Positions 23,052-36,208 of a stretch of 64,000 nucleotides of DNA are shown here, piece by piece (within the stretch, counting starts at the first letter, position 1; the number at the start of each line of letters is the position of its first letter). Position numbers and translations under genes: made by a program. Origin of the DNA: Tulasnella sp. 424 (lineage: Eukaryota > Basidiomycota > Agaricomycetes > Cantharellales > Tulasnellaceae); NCBI GenBank assembly GCA_019633425.1, contig WSUB01000020.1:1-64000 (forward strand), read 5' to 3'. The notes under the pieces were generated by a model that worked only from the letters and a program-made list of their open reading frames with translations, was not told the DNA's origin and made no database searches.

Positions 23052-23239
23052 GACATGTATCTATACAGTATATTCCATTTGCTAGAATTAACAGCGGGAT
23101 ACGCGCGGACAAGGGTTTCTTGACATGAACCTGAAGCGAGCGAGACTTGGGAAACGGCGCCCGAACAATGATGGGTGAGGCATGATCTTGACAATCAAGG
23201 CAACTCCCATCAAGCACATGCAGGAAACTCGCCGAATCA

Positions 23240-24918
23240 TCATCCATATACTTGTCTGCCACTGGCTCCTATCAAGTCCTCCGTCATCGATCCATCTTCA
23301 TAATCCCTGACCTTCTCAAACATGTTCACGATCCCCTTTCCAACCTTCTTGACCCAGTTAATAAACGGGGCACGAGGACTCTCTCGCCCGAGCTGATACG
23401 CTGGGAATTTGGGGCCCTTTGCGTTCGTCTCGGCTGTGCGGTTCCTAGATGTCCACTCGGGTAGGGTCTTCGCACGACCTAGGTTTGAGGAGGGCCGTTC
23501 CGAAGGGCTTGACAGCCAGAGTTGAGACCGAACGATAGATAATGGAGTCGAGGGATAGTTGCCGGTGGTTCTGGACTGGCCTTGAAGTGTGCTGGAGGTA
23601 TCGGTTGTAGAGTAACTCCTGAAGGTGGTGGGGGACCCTTGTACCAGGTGACAGGCACTTGAAACCCCGATTTCTTCCTCTAGCACGTAGCCGGTGTCGA
23701 AGAAACTCTCCTCGGAGGCTGACAATAATTCAGTGGGTGAGGCTTCACTATCTTGAGGCAGTGTCGGGATGATGAAGGCTTCCTTTGAACCATCTTCCGC
23801 GCAGATAGAGGCGCTGTCTGCTGAGCCGGTCTCTCCTGCGCTATTCCCAAGCGCTCTGGACTCCACAGGAAGGGGTACCACAGTCCAGCTCCTCTCTATT
23901 GCCTTCCTGAGACGCGCATCTCTGGCCCCTCTGCTGAGCCGTTCCGTTAGATCCGCTTCTGGATCAGGTTGAGGGCCAGGTCGCAAGTTACCCAACGGAA
24001 GCTTGAGGTTGTTCCTTTTCACAGTAGCGCTCTCGAGAGCTTTATTGAGGCAGGAAATCGCAAGTCTCTCGATTTGCTCATGAAGCGAAAGGTCTTCGAC
24101 GACCTGTCGGATACTCTTGATAAAACCCTGCCATAATGGGAATGTTGGGAATTCCTCCGAGCTCAGGATTGACCAAGCGTAGACTTCAGTGAGATTGAGG
24201 CCCATTCTTTCATTGCTGGTAATTTTCCTGGCAAGTTCTTCAGTCACGGGAACAGTGGCTACAATGTTTCGACGAATGTCGCACCTTGTACGTCTAAAAC
24301 CGAGCATTTCGATCATAACCTTTTCGGTCATCCCCTCCGCAAGGTAATGAAGGGGGGTGATATAGTCGCTGGTCGTGTCATGTTGAATGTTACAGAACCC
24401 TAGGCACTGCCTGAAGCACTCGATTTCGGAGTCTGGGGACCCTGGAAGCTCGCCAATAGGTTGGCCGATCGGAAGGAGCAGAAGATAATAGAGTCCGAGG
24501 AGTAAGTTGTCGGTTTGAGGAAGGTAGTGAAAGTTGAGCTTTTGGATCTTGGTGCGAAGTTCAAACGAAGGCGACCTAGAAGGATGGATCGCGCTGTGAG
24601 TACCGTATGCGTTGCCAAGCATCATTCCAAAAGAAGCGAGTCTTGAACGTACCGGAGAGGCAAGTATGTGATCCAGTCAAGATCTGCGTCGGGGTAGAAT
24701 GTCCGTAAAGGTCGGGAAGGAAGCGAATATAGTACTGTTGAATAGACTTCCACTAAAGCCATAGACTCTAAGAGCTACGCCCATATGAGATGCGGTCAGA
24801 ATAGTGCAGGAAACAGAGAATATAATCGACTTACGTAGGGAGTCCTGTGTTCACAAGGTATTTGGTCCAGAGCCGGTAATATACCCTCAGTTGCCAGGGG
24901 TGACAGACTCTCGGACAT
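23240..24918 (-). CDS. Unknown fungal protein, 513 aa
   Basis: No family recognised. Exons 24918-24835, 24774-24653 and 24575-23240 close in phase; the first exon was found from its ATG, its GTAAGT donor and phase agreement. The first 230 residues look globular, with Y-P-D-A-D-L-D-W-I-T-Y-L-P-L-R, a hydrophobic L-L-L-G-L-Y-Y-L-L-L-L-P stretch too proline-broken to be a sure membrane helix, and T-P-L-H-Y-L-A-E-G-M-T, vaguely ankyrin-like but single. The C-terminal half is Ser/Thr-rich and probably disordered. It is transcribed divergently from TAF8 across 363 bp. Confidence 0.65.
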
Positions 24919-25281
24919 GGTCGCTTAGCCTCTACCTAACTAGGGTAGAGTGAGCGAGAAAACGATGAGTTGAGTCCCTTTATATAGTCCAGCAAAGATC
25001 GTTATAGGTCCGTTGGAGCTGACTTTCAATGTGGCTCGTGGCGATTCAGTGAATTGGACGCGTCATTCGAGGGGAAGTGGACATAAATCGATGAGTCATA
25101 ACCAGCGTCATAATTTATTCGACGCCTGGAGATGTTTGTATAGCTATAGAAAAGAGGTCCAATTCATAGGCTGACGGGACCAAAGGAGTTGGGTTGGTTG
25201 TCGCGAACGAGTAGACAAAGTCCAAACTTCGAACATCGGGAGCAAACAAGTTCTGTACCAAGCCTCAACGCACCGAGACTC
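24919..25281. promoter_or_regulatory. Divergent promoter, 513-aa gene / TAF8
   Basis: 363 bp between two divergent start codons. On the minus strand a TATATAAAGG box at about 24978-24988 lies 60-70 bp before the ATG of the 513-aa gene. No TATA box is apparent for TAF8, as expected of a housekeeping gene. Confidence 0.45.
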
Positions 25282-26431
25282 ATGAGCTTCGTGACCCAAT
25301 TCGCAACAACCCCAGCACCGGCACCATCATCACAACCTGCCCCGGCATCTGAGCCTACCCAATCTTTGACTCCAGCAAAACCTGCACCACCTCTCACTTA
25401 CGCCTCGTCATCCCAGTCATCCGGAAAGAACAACAAACTTCAAGTCACTTATGATAGCGCTGCGCGAGCTATCCGACATCTAATCGTTGCTGAATGTCAA
25501 GAAGTAGGGTTTGATAGTGCGGAATCAAATGCTATGGAGAAGTTTGAGGAGATGGTGGCTCTTTGTGCGTCCTGCAAAAAAAAGGAATAAACCTTCAATA
25601 GGTCTAACCTTGGTTTGGCATTTCATATACATTAGTGATCACAGAACTCGCCAATATCACTCGTGGGTATGCGGATGTGAGCTTTAGATCCATCCCCAAT
25701 GCTCGGGATGTTATCACCGCTTGCGAGGAGACGGGCTTTAAGTTGGATGATTTGCGAGGGACTCTTAAGTCTTCGAATAGGCGAATGAAGAAGAGGCGGA
25801 AACTAGAGGCTCATGGTAATTACCATCGCCGCGACAAATAGAGCTTCTGACTGATGGGATTGCCCTATAGGGCTTGCGCCTCCGCTTCACGCTCCCAGTG
25901 TCGTTGCACCGCCAGCACCACCAAAACCCGACGACCTCCTCCCATCGGACTCGGAACCAGAAGACCAGGAAGAACTTGCAAACGGAGAGGGCAAGTCGGA
26001 TGGCAAGTCGGAAGCATTGAAGCGAGATATGGCAAAGTATCCAAAGTCTTTGCAGTCGCTGCCATCTCATTTCCCTCGGCTTCCGCCGAAACACACGTAC
26101 CTTCGAACCGAGGTAAGCACCAGTATCTTTCACCTGAGACACAGGAAATTTGAAAGTTGTCTCATGCCGTGAAAATCAGCCACCGCCGCCAAAGACAACC
26201 TCCCTTTCTTCACTTCAAGCCAAGGTTGACGAGGCAGCGGTTATTCAAGATTCCTTGCGAAACCTCATCCAAGCTACTGAAGCTCCTGCCCGATCGAAGA
26301 AGCCAGAAGCTGATGAAGATACGGTCCAACCGACAAATCAACCCATCCCGCCAGGATTGGCCGGAGGTTTCGTGAACTGGGAGGCTGCGAGTGGGCTTCG
26401 AAAGCCTGTACCGACGAGGTGGAAGGTGTGA
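25282..26431 (+). CDS. TAF8: TFIID subunit TAF8, 318 aa
   Basis: Histone-fold subunit of the general transcription factor TFIID; it pairs with TAF10 and helps recruit TAF2. Exons 25282-25564, 25636-25815, 25871-26112 and 26180-26431 agree in phase. After a Pro/Ala-rich leader, residues about 55-140 are the Bromo_TP histone fold (A-R-A-I-R-H-L-I-V-A-E-C, F-E-E-M-V-A-L, I-T-E-L-A-N-I-T-R-G-Y-A, A-R-D-V-I-T-A-C-E-E-T-G-F). The diagnostic TAF8 C-terminal motif F-P-R-L-P-P-K-H-T-Y-L-R-T is at about 222-234, followed by a helix (V-I-Q-D-S-L-R-N-L-I). TAF3 shares the histone fold but not the PPKHTYLRT element, so TAF8 is preferred. Start is the first in-frame ATG before the domain. Confidence 0.88.
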
Positions 26432-27773
26432 TGTGCTGCTGCAGGGGACTGCGGAGGCGCGATAACTGGGATTTGGTCATCTGGGACGGAAGCATGTTTG
26501 GTGGGCTGAGGGACCTACCCGGTCGATCCGACACTTTCATTCAACATCCGGCCCGCGGGACGGTCGTGTCTCAAGGCATTCTTGTACGTAGGGTAGTTAC
26601 GTTCTGATATCGTCACAACTCGTGCAGTGTTTCTTCGACGCCTTCGAGGGGTCGCCGCGCTCCCCTCGAGTGGGTTCTTCAACCTATTTCTGGAAAACCC
26701 CCCATGGCAGCGTCGATCGTGGATTTCAAAAGGACAAAAGAAATCGTCGATCCTGGTACGACTCGAGGAAAAGCGAAGGACCTCAATGGGCCACGAGGAG
26801 ATCGTCCCCGTTTCAGGTTGTGGCTGCTTCTGCTTCCTATTATTGATACCGAGGGATCCTATTCGCAACAACAGCGGTCGGCGGTTGCTGAGCATGTCTT
26901 GATCCCGAGAAGCCTCAGCTAATTCAGTTGTTCCGCAGCCACCACGGGCGGCCCCTCGATGGAACGCTTCGAAAGTCGCCGGTTCGCACCACGCGAATGT
27001 CACGCGAGCCAAGCCACAATCTCTATAGTAGCAGGCCCCTAGCTCGTTTTGACAGCAGGCACCCTCCCCTTGGACTCACGGCTTGTGCAAAACAACGGTC
27101 GCGTCGGATCAAGAATCCCATTTTTCTGTTTCTGATGAGACACCAAAGTCGATTGTTCGTTCGTCGTTAGCGTGGCAATTGCAGGGCGACGCTATCAAAC
27201 CCAGGCAACGGAGGATCAGAAACGACTTGTACCAAATTAGGGCTAGTCCCTTGACCTTGCACGTGTTTGAGGGGAACAGACATCATCTAGTATATGGGGG
27301 CGCTTTCGAGCGGAGTCCGGATAGGAGGGGAGCAGTGAGCGCGCTAAATGCAAAGTATTTCAGATAACGAAGCATAATTTTTTTTGTTGACAGATACAGA
27401 TGCGAGGAATAACAAAAACAGTAGATATCGCTCAAGCATACATAGATAGGAGGCCGGTGACGGGGAGAAAAGTGTCCGATGGAGAGAGGGGAAATACGTG
27501 TATGAGGCATAAGAGAACTGAGCTTTGGGACCAAAGATAATTGCGAGACTCGCCAACCCTGATAGAAAGGAACATGAATGCCACCAGAACGAAAAAAGAA
27601 TAGAGATAGGAGTAAAATTGAAGAATAAAATGTTCATGATCGGGCCCAAGTGGCCGAGATGAAGACGCAGAGATGACAGCTGTGGACGGCCTGCATGCAG
27701 GGAAGAGATGGTCAACGTCTGTCGCCAATCAACGGGTGATAGCAAAGAACCAACCTCAGGGAAGCACGTCCAC
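26432..27773. other. Gene-free DNA, TAF8 to F-box/LRR-like gene
   Basis: Carries the 3' ends of two convergent genes. Overlapping open frames on both strands at 26515-27012 are mutually exclusive, lack splice-supported extensions and show no motif. I see no gene. Confidence 0.4.
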
Positions 27774-29860
27774 TCAATAGTCACCAACGGCCTTCCTCTT
27801 CAAACTAGGGCGAGGAGAAGATGGTACGACAGCCGCCTTGAGAGCCGGCGGGGAAGTGTGCTCATCGTCGAGGATTTCGACGGGCATCACGATTTTGGAG
27901 TTGGTTCGAGGTGGATAAGGGTGGAAAAGCGCGACACGATCATCATCGCTCATCTCCTCCTCTTCGTCCTCCTCGAAATCAGTGTCTTCCATCTCGCAGT
28001 CATAGTCTTCGTCAACCTCAGTCGCTGAGAATCCGGGACTAGCGGAATGGAAAGGCTTCAGGCCACATTCCTCCCACCACGCCCTAGCTTCCACGCAAGA
28101 AACGTCGGGTTCCCATCCCCAGGCCGTTGACAGGGCGGGACTCGACAGTCGGCGCCCGCCGACCGGCGAGCTAGGAACCACCGGTACGGGTAAAATTTGG
28201 GCCGGTGCGAGCTTGGGCGATTGAGGTAGTTGGGGTTGTGGCTTTGGTAGCTCAGGAAGTGCAAACACAGGGGGAGAAGCGAAGCGGTGGTCGAAGGCAG
28301 GAGGAGATGGACAGCGTTCGCGCAAGGTTGGGGCGGGCGAGGCAGAGGAGCGCTCGTCTTCGCGTTGGCAGAGGGGGATTTCGTCGTGGCACCATCTCCA
28401 AATAGTACCTGCCGGCATTGTGACAGCTCGAAGGCTCGGGTTAGTCGTGCCGTAGAGGTTGACGATGTACTGTTCGCGGTGGAACACCTCCGGGCCGTTC
28501 GGTGGGTAAAGATGCGCGCCGAAGCTTGAGAAGCGAGCGGGGTTGTTTTCGTATTTGAGAGCGAGCGAAGGAAGCGGGATGGAGGGATCAGAGTTGGGGA
28601 GGGAAGTGTAGCGGCAGACCGCTTCGCGCCCACGGCCGTCGCGATAAGGATAATCGGTGGGGCATTCGAAAGTGAGAGAACGCAAATGCTGACATCGACT
28701 CAAGCACCCTGCAAGGTCTTGGAGGAAATACTGTTTTGTGTGCAATAAGGTACCAGCTCAGTTCCACTGTTGTGCCGAGCGGCGAAATTGGAGAGGGAAA
28801 ATATACTCACGGTAAAATAAGCGTCCTTAACCAGAGTTCGGACAACGAGTGTCTCCAATTCCCGCAGGTTTCTTGTAATCTCCTGCATGACTCCGAGACT
28901 CATGCTCCGCTCTTGGAGAGTCACCTCGAGATTAAGGAGCTTGGTGCCGGAGGCCGTACCATGCTCACCCAATTTCTCGAAGAATCGCCGTTGAACGGAG
29001 CGCGGAATGTCAGCGTCTGTTGTGACAACAGACTGGAGCGGGGAGGTGGACGGGAGGCTGAGGATGAATGAAACAGGGGCTCGGATGGACTGGAGACAAT
29101 TCAATCCAGAGGTCGTGGGCGTGCCTTGGCACTTGGCTAAACTTGGAACAGCAGAACAATGCGATATCGGTGTTGACCGTGGAATGGCTAAGCGAAGGCG
29201 CTTCCGTCGGCCGTCACCGGTGACCACCTTGAAGGCTTTCTGGGGTGGCGGGGGTGCGATGACGATTGGTTCCGGTGGATACGCTTGATGCTGATTTGGC
29301 AGCTCGAGGTGGGTCAGGTGAGGTTGACTGCGCAGGAACTTGTCTAGCGCGTCGACGGAAAGGGGGGAGGATGTGTAAAATGTGACGTGACGGAGGGAGC
29401 GGCAGCTCGAGGTGAGGGTGGGGAAGACTTGGTCAACAGATACGGAACTCGAATCGACCTCGATGTGTAGCTTAGTGAGACGACGAGTGCGTTGTAATGC
29501 ATGGCCGAGGAGTTCTGTTGGCGAATATGCTAGCGCCGGGCGGAGCGAAGCCGCGAGCTGGTCCTCGGGGCCGCAGTTGCGGGCTTTCCCCTTGCCATTG
29601 GACGGACCAAGACGCACTGCCAGCTCGCTGACAACACCTCCAAGATCCCTCCACTCCATCTGAAGAGAACGATAGAAATTTTGGAGGTCTGTGGAGCCAT
29701 CGACTCGAATCTTTTGGAGTCGATATGGGTCTGCAGCCTTGGCGAGCGTCCTGGCACCGAGCGCAAAAGCCTCAAGGTCGCTGCGTCGAGTGGTTGAATT
29801 AGAATGTTCGATATGGTGGGCGATGAGACGGAGGATTTCTGGAGAGAGGATGGCCGCCAT
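27774..29860 (-). CDS. F-box/LRR-like protein with acidic C-terminus, 668 aa
   Basis: Two exons, 29860-28811 and 28730-27774, with a phase-0 intron. The N-terminus M-A-A-I-L-S-P-E-I-L-R-L-I-A-H-H-I is F-box-like. The first exon has leucine-rich segments spaced like irregular LRRs (L-T-K-L-H-I-E-V, S-L-R-H-V-T-F, H-L-T-H-L-E-L-P, K-L-L-N-L-E-V-T-L, L-E-T-L-V-V-R), resuming as L-R-S-L-T-F-E-C-P in exon 2. The last 250 residues are Pro-rich and end in a Glu/Asp block (E-D-E-E-E-E-M-S-D-D-D) and a basic tail, atypical for an SCF receptor and suggestive of a nuclear protein. Role inferred only from fold. Confidence 0.65.
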
Positions 29861-31554
29861 GACGAGCGAGTGGCTTTCGGGGGAGAATTGCGAGAGCTGT
29901 CGGGAGATGGGTGGTGCTTTTTACGCGGGTCTGGTGCGGGTGCTAAAAAGAAGACGAAGGCGAAAGCGGACGAGAAGTCGAAGCGATGTCGAGGACCGGT
30001 AGAGTGGCTCACCCGGGAAAGGAACAAGGTTTTTGAATGCAACTTCTCTTACCTGAAAGAGATCAGCGATCGGGTGAGGGGTGCGTGTCGGGTCAGCACG
30101 TGCTCAAGCCTCGCCTGGGGATTCACCGAGGCCAGTTCTCAACTCACACGGATAGGGAAACACCCCAAGGCCCGCTTGTCAAACACCGTGGTCAACGGAC
30201 AGAACCGCTTCTCTTCGACGACATAACCGGTCCAGTGGAAAGCTGCACTAACCCTCTTCGGGCAGGTGCGGCGTTTGCCCACGGTTCAGTCCCAAGACCC
30301 AACCAGCATCGGGGTTGCTGTTATCTACAACCTCATGTCGTCAGCCTATCCCGCAAGTGTCTGGATGCCAAGGCAAAGTAGAAACCGCCGATGCGGGATG
30401 TGGCGGACTGTGTCTGCCATCGCTCCTTGCTCTACCCGATTCAGCAGCTGCACAATTAAATCGAGGGTGCCTACGTCCTCTCGGGCACCGCCTAGGCCGA
30501 AATCGGTTCGGCCGGCTATGTCTTGACAGGCCACCGTCCATCCATCAGCCCACGTCCCCACTTAAACCGTCCATGACGTGTTTTCAGTTGTCTGGACACG
30601 TTTGCGATCGTTTTACCCCCCCTCCCCTCAGGTGGCGAGGAAAAGCCTCACTCCTGCAGGACTAGGTATGGAGACAGGGTGACTGAGGTGGATTCGACCC
30701 TTCCGGGAAGGATAGAGCGGTTTTCCGAGTTACTGGACTGGAAAGGGCATGACTGACGACCAATTGGAATTGGTTCCGTGTACTTTCCTTTTCGGGTTGT
30801 CTTCAGTGGCATGGGTCGCTTTGCGACGCTCGATGATAGGCGCTCGAAGCCGACATCCATGGTTCCGAATACATTCATACCCAATCGGGCAGTAAAGCGC
30901 GCGGTAGTTTATGGGAAGCATTGGAGCTTCTGGTCCACAGCGGGTCCGACGGGAAAGAAGGGGCCCCCGGAAATCTCCTTCGGCTGTAGACGACGCCCAT
31001 GGTCAATGGATGGTGCGCGCAATATCTAGAATGAGGTAAAGGAAGACTTCCGGCTAACAAGAGGTGATGCGGACCCAATCGGGCGGGAGGGGAGGTGTGT
31101 TGGAGAAGCCTGTCCATGCGCGGAACCCGCTCATCGCAGAATGATGGTACTCATTTGCACGATATCGGGAGGTTTTGGAATGTCATGGTGCGCGGCTGGA
31201 AGTTGATAGGCCCTCAGAAAGAGGAGGCGGGACTTGTGACCAACGTCGCGAAGCCTTTGGAGGAATCTCGGAGAGTACGGGGCTGTCGGCTGATGAAAAG
31301 ACTTTGGCGATTGCCAGACAAGAGCTGACCCCTTGTAGTCAAAAGCGACTGGCCGATAAGAAAGAGAATTCGAAGCGTTTTTGTTGTACACGGTAATGAA
31401 CTCGAGTGGTTCTGACAGGAGGTGAACTGAAAGCTAATGACGCTTTTGGTGCTGTTTGCATTTGGGGGGGTTGGAGTCGCGAACATTGTTTGTTGATCTA
31501 CTACAAACGAGCGCGTCGACGTCTAAATTTCGACTGCCCAACGCACGGCTAGCA
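29861..31554. other. 1.7-kb gene-free region
   Basis: Divergent promoter region between the F-box/LRR-like gene and the small mitochondrial-type gene. Open frames of 60-140 codons exist on both strands but none has motifs, a plausible start context and splice extension together. Nothing else is supported. Confidence 0.4.
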
Positions 31555-32307
31555 ATGCTCACTCGGATTTCGTCAAAGTCGACCACTCAAGCCTATTCAG
31601 CGGCCCAGCGCTGCTTGTCAATACGCTACAACTCTACCCAATCCTCTCTACCCAGTTCCTCTCCCCAGGATGCACCTCCTCAAACCTTGAATCCTAGCTC
31701 CTCGGAAATCGACCTCAATTCCAAGCCCACAGGCTTCGAACCTAAACGCCCTCATCGTCATCCAAAATCCAAACCCATTGACCCCAAGCTCCCCGCACCA
31801 GCCCTTCGACGGTTGTTCGCCTTACACCATGCCTCTCGAAACTTCATCACGCCTCAAACCTTGGATAAGGCGATCGACGCGGCGTTCGCTACCTCGAATC
31901 ACTTAACACCCTATCCCACTCGTGTGGAAAAGAGTCTACGAGAGCTAGACAGGGATGTTAGCGCACGGAGAACCGAAGATCAACAAACTTATCCATTCGG
32001 CCCGATGGGTCCAGTCGAGACAGAACGGCAAGAGCAGAAGCAGTTGCGGGATTTGGAAACCTACGGAGCCGGCATGAGGACTTCGGACGGAGGAAGCATC
32101 CCAATGCCCGTTTATGGTCAAGCTCACTTGCAGCACTCTGCACGGGATTCGGAGGTCAGGGCGGCTTTGTATGGTGTGGAACAGGCGGGAGACGTCACGA
32201 TGCCAGGTCTGGACTCGCTTGAGGACGAGCTTGCTGCCAAGAGGCTTGAAAAATCACGGAGGGAAGCCAGGATAGCAGAACAGCAGGGCAGGGAGTCCTC
32301 CCCCTGA
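31555..32307 (+). CDS. Probable mitochondrial protein of unknown function, 250 aa
   Basis: Single exon. The N-terminus M-L-T-R-I-S-S-K-S-T-T-Q-A-Y-S-A-A-Q-R is rich in R/S/A and free of acidic residues, a typical matrix-targeting presequence. A conserved-looking helical segment follows (P-A-L-R-R-L-F-A-L-H-H-A-S-R-N-F at about 83-98), then charged helices to the end (L-E-D-E-L-A-A-K-R-L-E-K-S-R-R-E). No enzyme motif. By size and layout it could be an assembly factor or ribosome-associated protein, but I do not recognise it. Open sequence extends 33 codons upstream, but the first ATG is at 31555. Confidence 0.6.
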   Translation: MLTRISSKSTTQAYSAAQRCLSIRYNSTQSSLPSSSPQDAPPQTLNPSSSEIDLNSKPTGFEPKRPHRHPKSKPIDPKLPAPALRRLFALHHASRNFITPQTLDKAIDAAFATSNHLTPYPTRVEKSLRELDRDVSARRTEDQQTYPFGPMGPVETERQEQKQLRDLETYGAGMRTSDGGSIPMPVYGQAHLQHSARDSEVRAALYGVEQAGDVTMPGLDSLEDELAAKRLEKSRREARIAEQQGRESSP

Positions 32308-32655
32308 TGGATGGAGGCAAAACAGGCGTTGAAGTCAGGAGAAGGATGGAGACGAAGCCAGATCCGCCGGCGCTAGGATGTCCGATGCAAACGGGCGTCA
32401 GTTACGGAGGACTGCGTGGTCCGTCCTGGTCTATCTATACCTGAATAAGCGCTTCCCTTTTGTCTCGTTTTTCCTTTCCTTTCGAAATGTTGATAACGGG
32501 GCATCCTATCTCCTCCGACGTCCAATCTTATTCGCTTCTGCGGCACTAGACCATACTCAATCGCTATCGAGACTCTATCGTGATCAAGCCCTCGCAACGC
32601 AGAATACAAACTGTCTATCAAAGCTGTGTACGCAGATGTCCTTCTCCTCGGCACT
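32308..32655. other. Convergent 3' flanks
   Basis: 348 bases between the end of the mitochondrial-type gene and the stop codon of LYS12 on the opposite strand. T-rich stretches near 32460-32480 could serve in 3' end formation. No gene seen. Confidence 0.4.
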
Positions 32656-34754
<2,099 letters not shown>

Positions 34755-35189
34755 TTCTAGGGGTCTGTTAGCGTGTAGCGTAAAATGTTGTTGTTGGTCG
34801 AGAGTGAAATGTTGGAGGAAATTTCCGGGTCGGCTTTACTCGGGGCAATCACTCCGCGTTGTTGATAAGATAAAACAAACAACGCCTATGAAACTCATTG
34901 GCTGTTGGGCGAAAGCCGCAATAGTACAAAGTACAGGCTTAGGAGAAATCACATGGAAAGTAGTTATTTCATGACTTGTAGGAATTCCAACGGGCCGGAG
35001 GCTGAGGCCGAAACTCCCACTGCCTCGTGTTGCTGGAACATATAGAAGATATCGAACGCTTGAATAGCCGCTTGGGGACCATATAGGGAAACCTTGTTGA
35101 ACACATGCTGTTATGACTAATTTGATCCAGTAATCACGCAGAGACGTGACCCATCGTACAGAGAGCATTGAATGATGACGTTGATGGTG
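34755..35189. other. LYS12 upstream region
   Basis: Promoter side of LYS12. No TATA box is obvious and no TGACTC Gcn4-type site was noticed on inspection. No gene seen. Confidence 0.3.
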
Positions 35190-35505
35190 TCAGTGACTGA
35201 CGCTTGGGCCGGGGAAATTGGCTATTAGACGAATAGAAGGTAGATGTCCAAGTTAGTAGGTCCTTATAGAATCTCCTGACGAGTCTCAGTAGCAATTGCT
35301 TATGAAATTACTCACTTGGGCGGATAATTTGCTGGATGGTACCATGGACGATTCCAACCACATCCTTCACTGCGCTAACTGCCGCGTTAACGATATTCAT
35401 AGGTCGGATTCCTTGATCCACGATGGGTAGGTCATCAAGCGTAGAGCCAGATCGTTGACGGGCATACGCTCGTTCAGTGGATCGATTGGTCTTCCGTCGC
35501 TGCAT
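35190..35505 (-). CDS. Small uncharacterised protein, about 73 aa
   Basis: Two possible exons, 35505-35316 and 35221-35190, joined across a 94-nt intron with a strong GTGAGT donor and an AATAG acceptor. The product is basic at the N-terminus (M-Q-R-R-K-T-N-R-S-T-E-R) with a hydrophobic stretch, N-A-A-V-S-A-V-K-D-V-V-G-I-V-H-G-T-I, resembling amphipathic leaders of some fungal NLR-like or kinase genes. The kinase-TPR gene lies 700 bp beyond on the same strand, so this could be a detached 5' exon. Weak call. Confidence 0.3.
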
Positions 35506-36208
35506 GAATCCGCGGACAAAGCTACGTTGTCGAATTTAGTAAACAATGTTAGCAGGGGTTCCGGGCGCCATAAAAAGCAGCTTCACTTGCTTAGATTCTA
35601 GTTGAGAATAAAGTGGTTCGGTGGGAGTTCGAGTCGGGTGGTTAGGAGAAGGTCTGGGGTACGATCACCGTTCGCCGGCTTTCACGTGATGAAACTGATC
35701 GCAATCTGCACACGAACAGAATCCCATGAACTTGGCAGATGACCGGGAATCAGCCTTAACTGCTGAGTCGAACTTTACCAAAGAATAAAGGTTGGAGGGT
35801 AGAATGTAAGGCTGTCCGGGTCAACACTCGCTTTCGAGCCTTGATGTTGCTGTCACACATGTCACATAACCGAATTTCGGGATTTCAGGCTCATCTCTGT
35901 CATGATATCAAGCGATTCAGATATTGCATAAAACTTCACTATAATACTGGGTACGCACAACACGTGAGAAAGAGTAGGCTGTTACTAGAGGTTTGGTTGA
36001 AAGGAGAGAAGGCAGGGGGGGGAAGAACATTGGATAGGCCTGGCACAGGGCGCAACAAGGGGTCACGGACATGGAGATTCAGCGCTCAAATGAAGCAGAA
36101 GATGCGGTAATGAAGGTCGTGCTTGCTTGGGGTAGGTACATTTTAGTCTGAAATCACGGAACGCTATCCCTCGAGGTGGGGTGTTTCCAAGCAGCGTCAT
36201 GTGGCCTT
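35506..36208. other. Gene-free DNA downstream of kinase-TPR gene
   Basis: Lies between the 3' end of the kinase-TPR gene (stop at 36209, minus strand) and the small ORF at 35190-35505. An 89-codon plus-strand frame at 35841-36110 lacks motifs. Nothing supported. Confidence 0.35.

Noticed and set aside
26515..27012. 165-codon minus-strand frame
   Set aside because: No motif, no splice extension, overlapped by equally long plus-strand frames; probably chance in GC-rich DNA.
29530..30042. 170-codon minus-strand frame overlapping the F-box/LRR-like gene
   Set aside because: Shifted reading of the start of that gene and its 5' flank; the called frame begins with an F-box and splices in phase.
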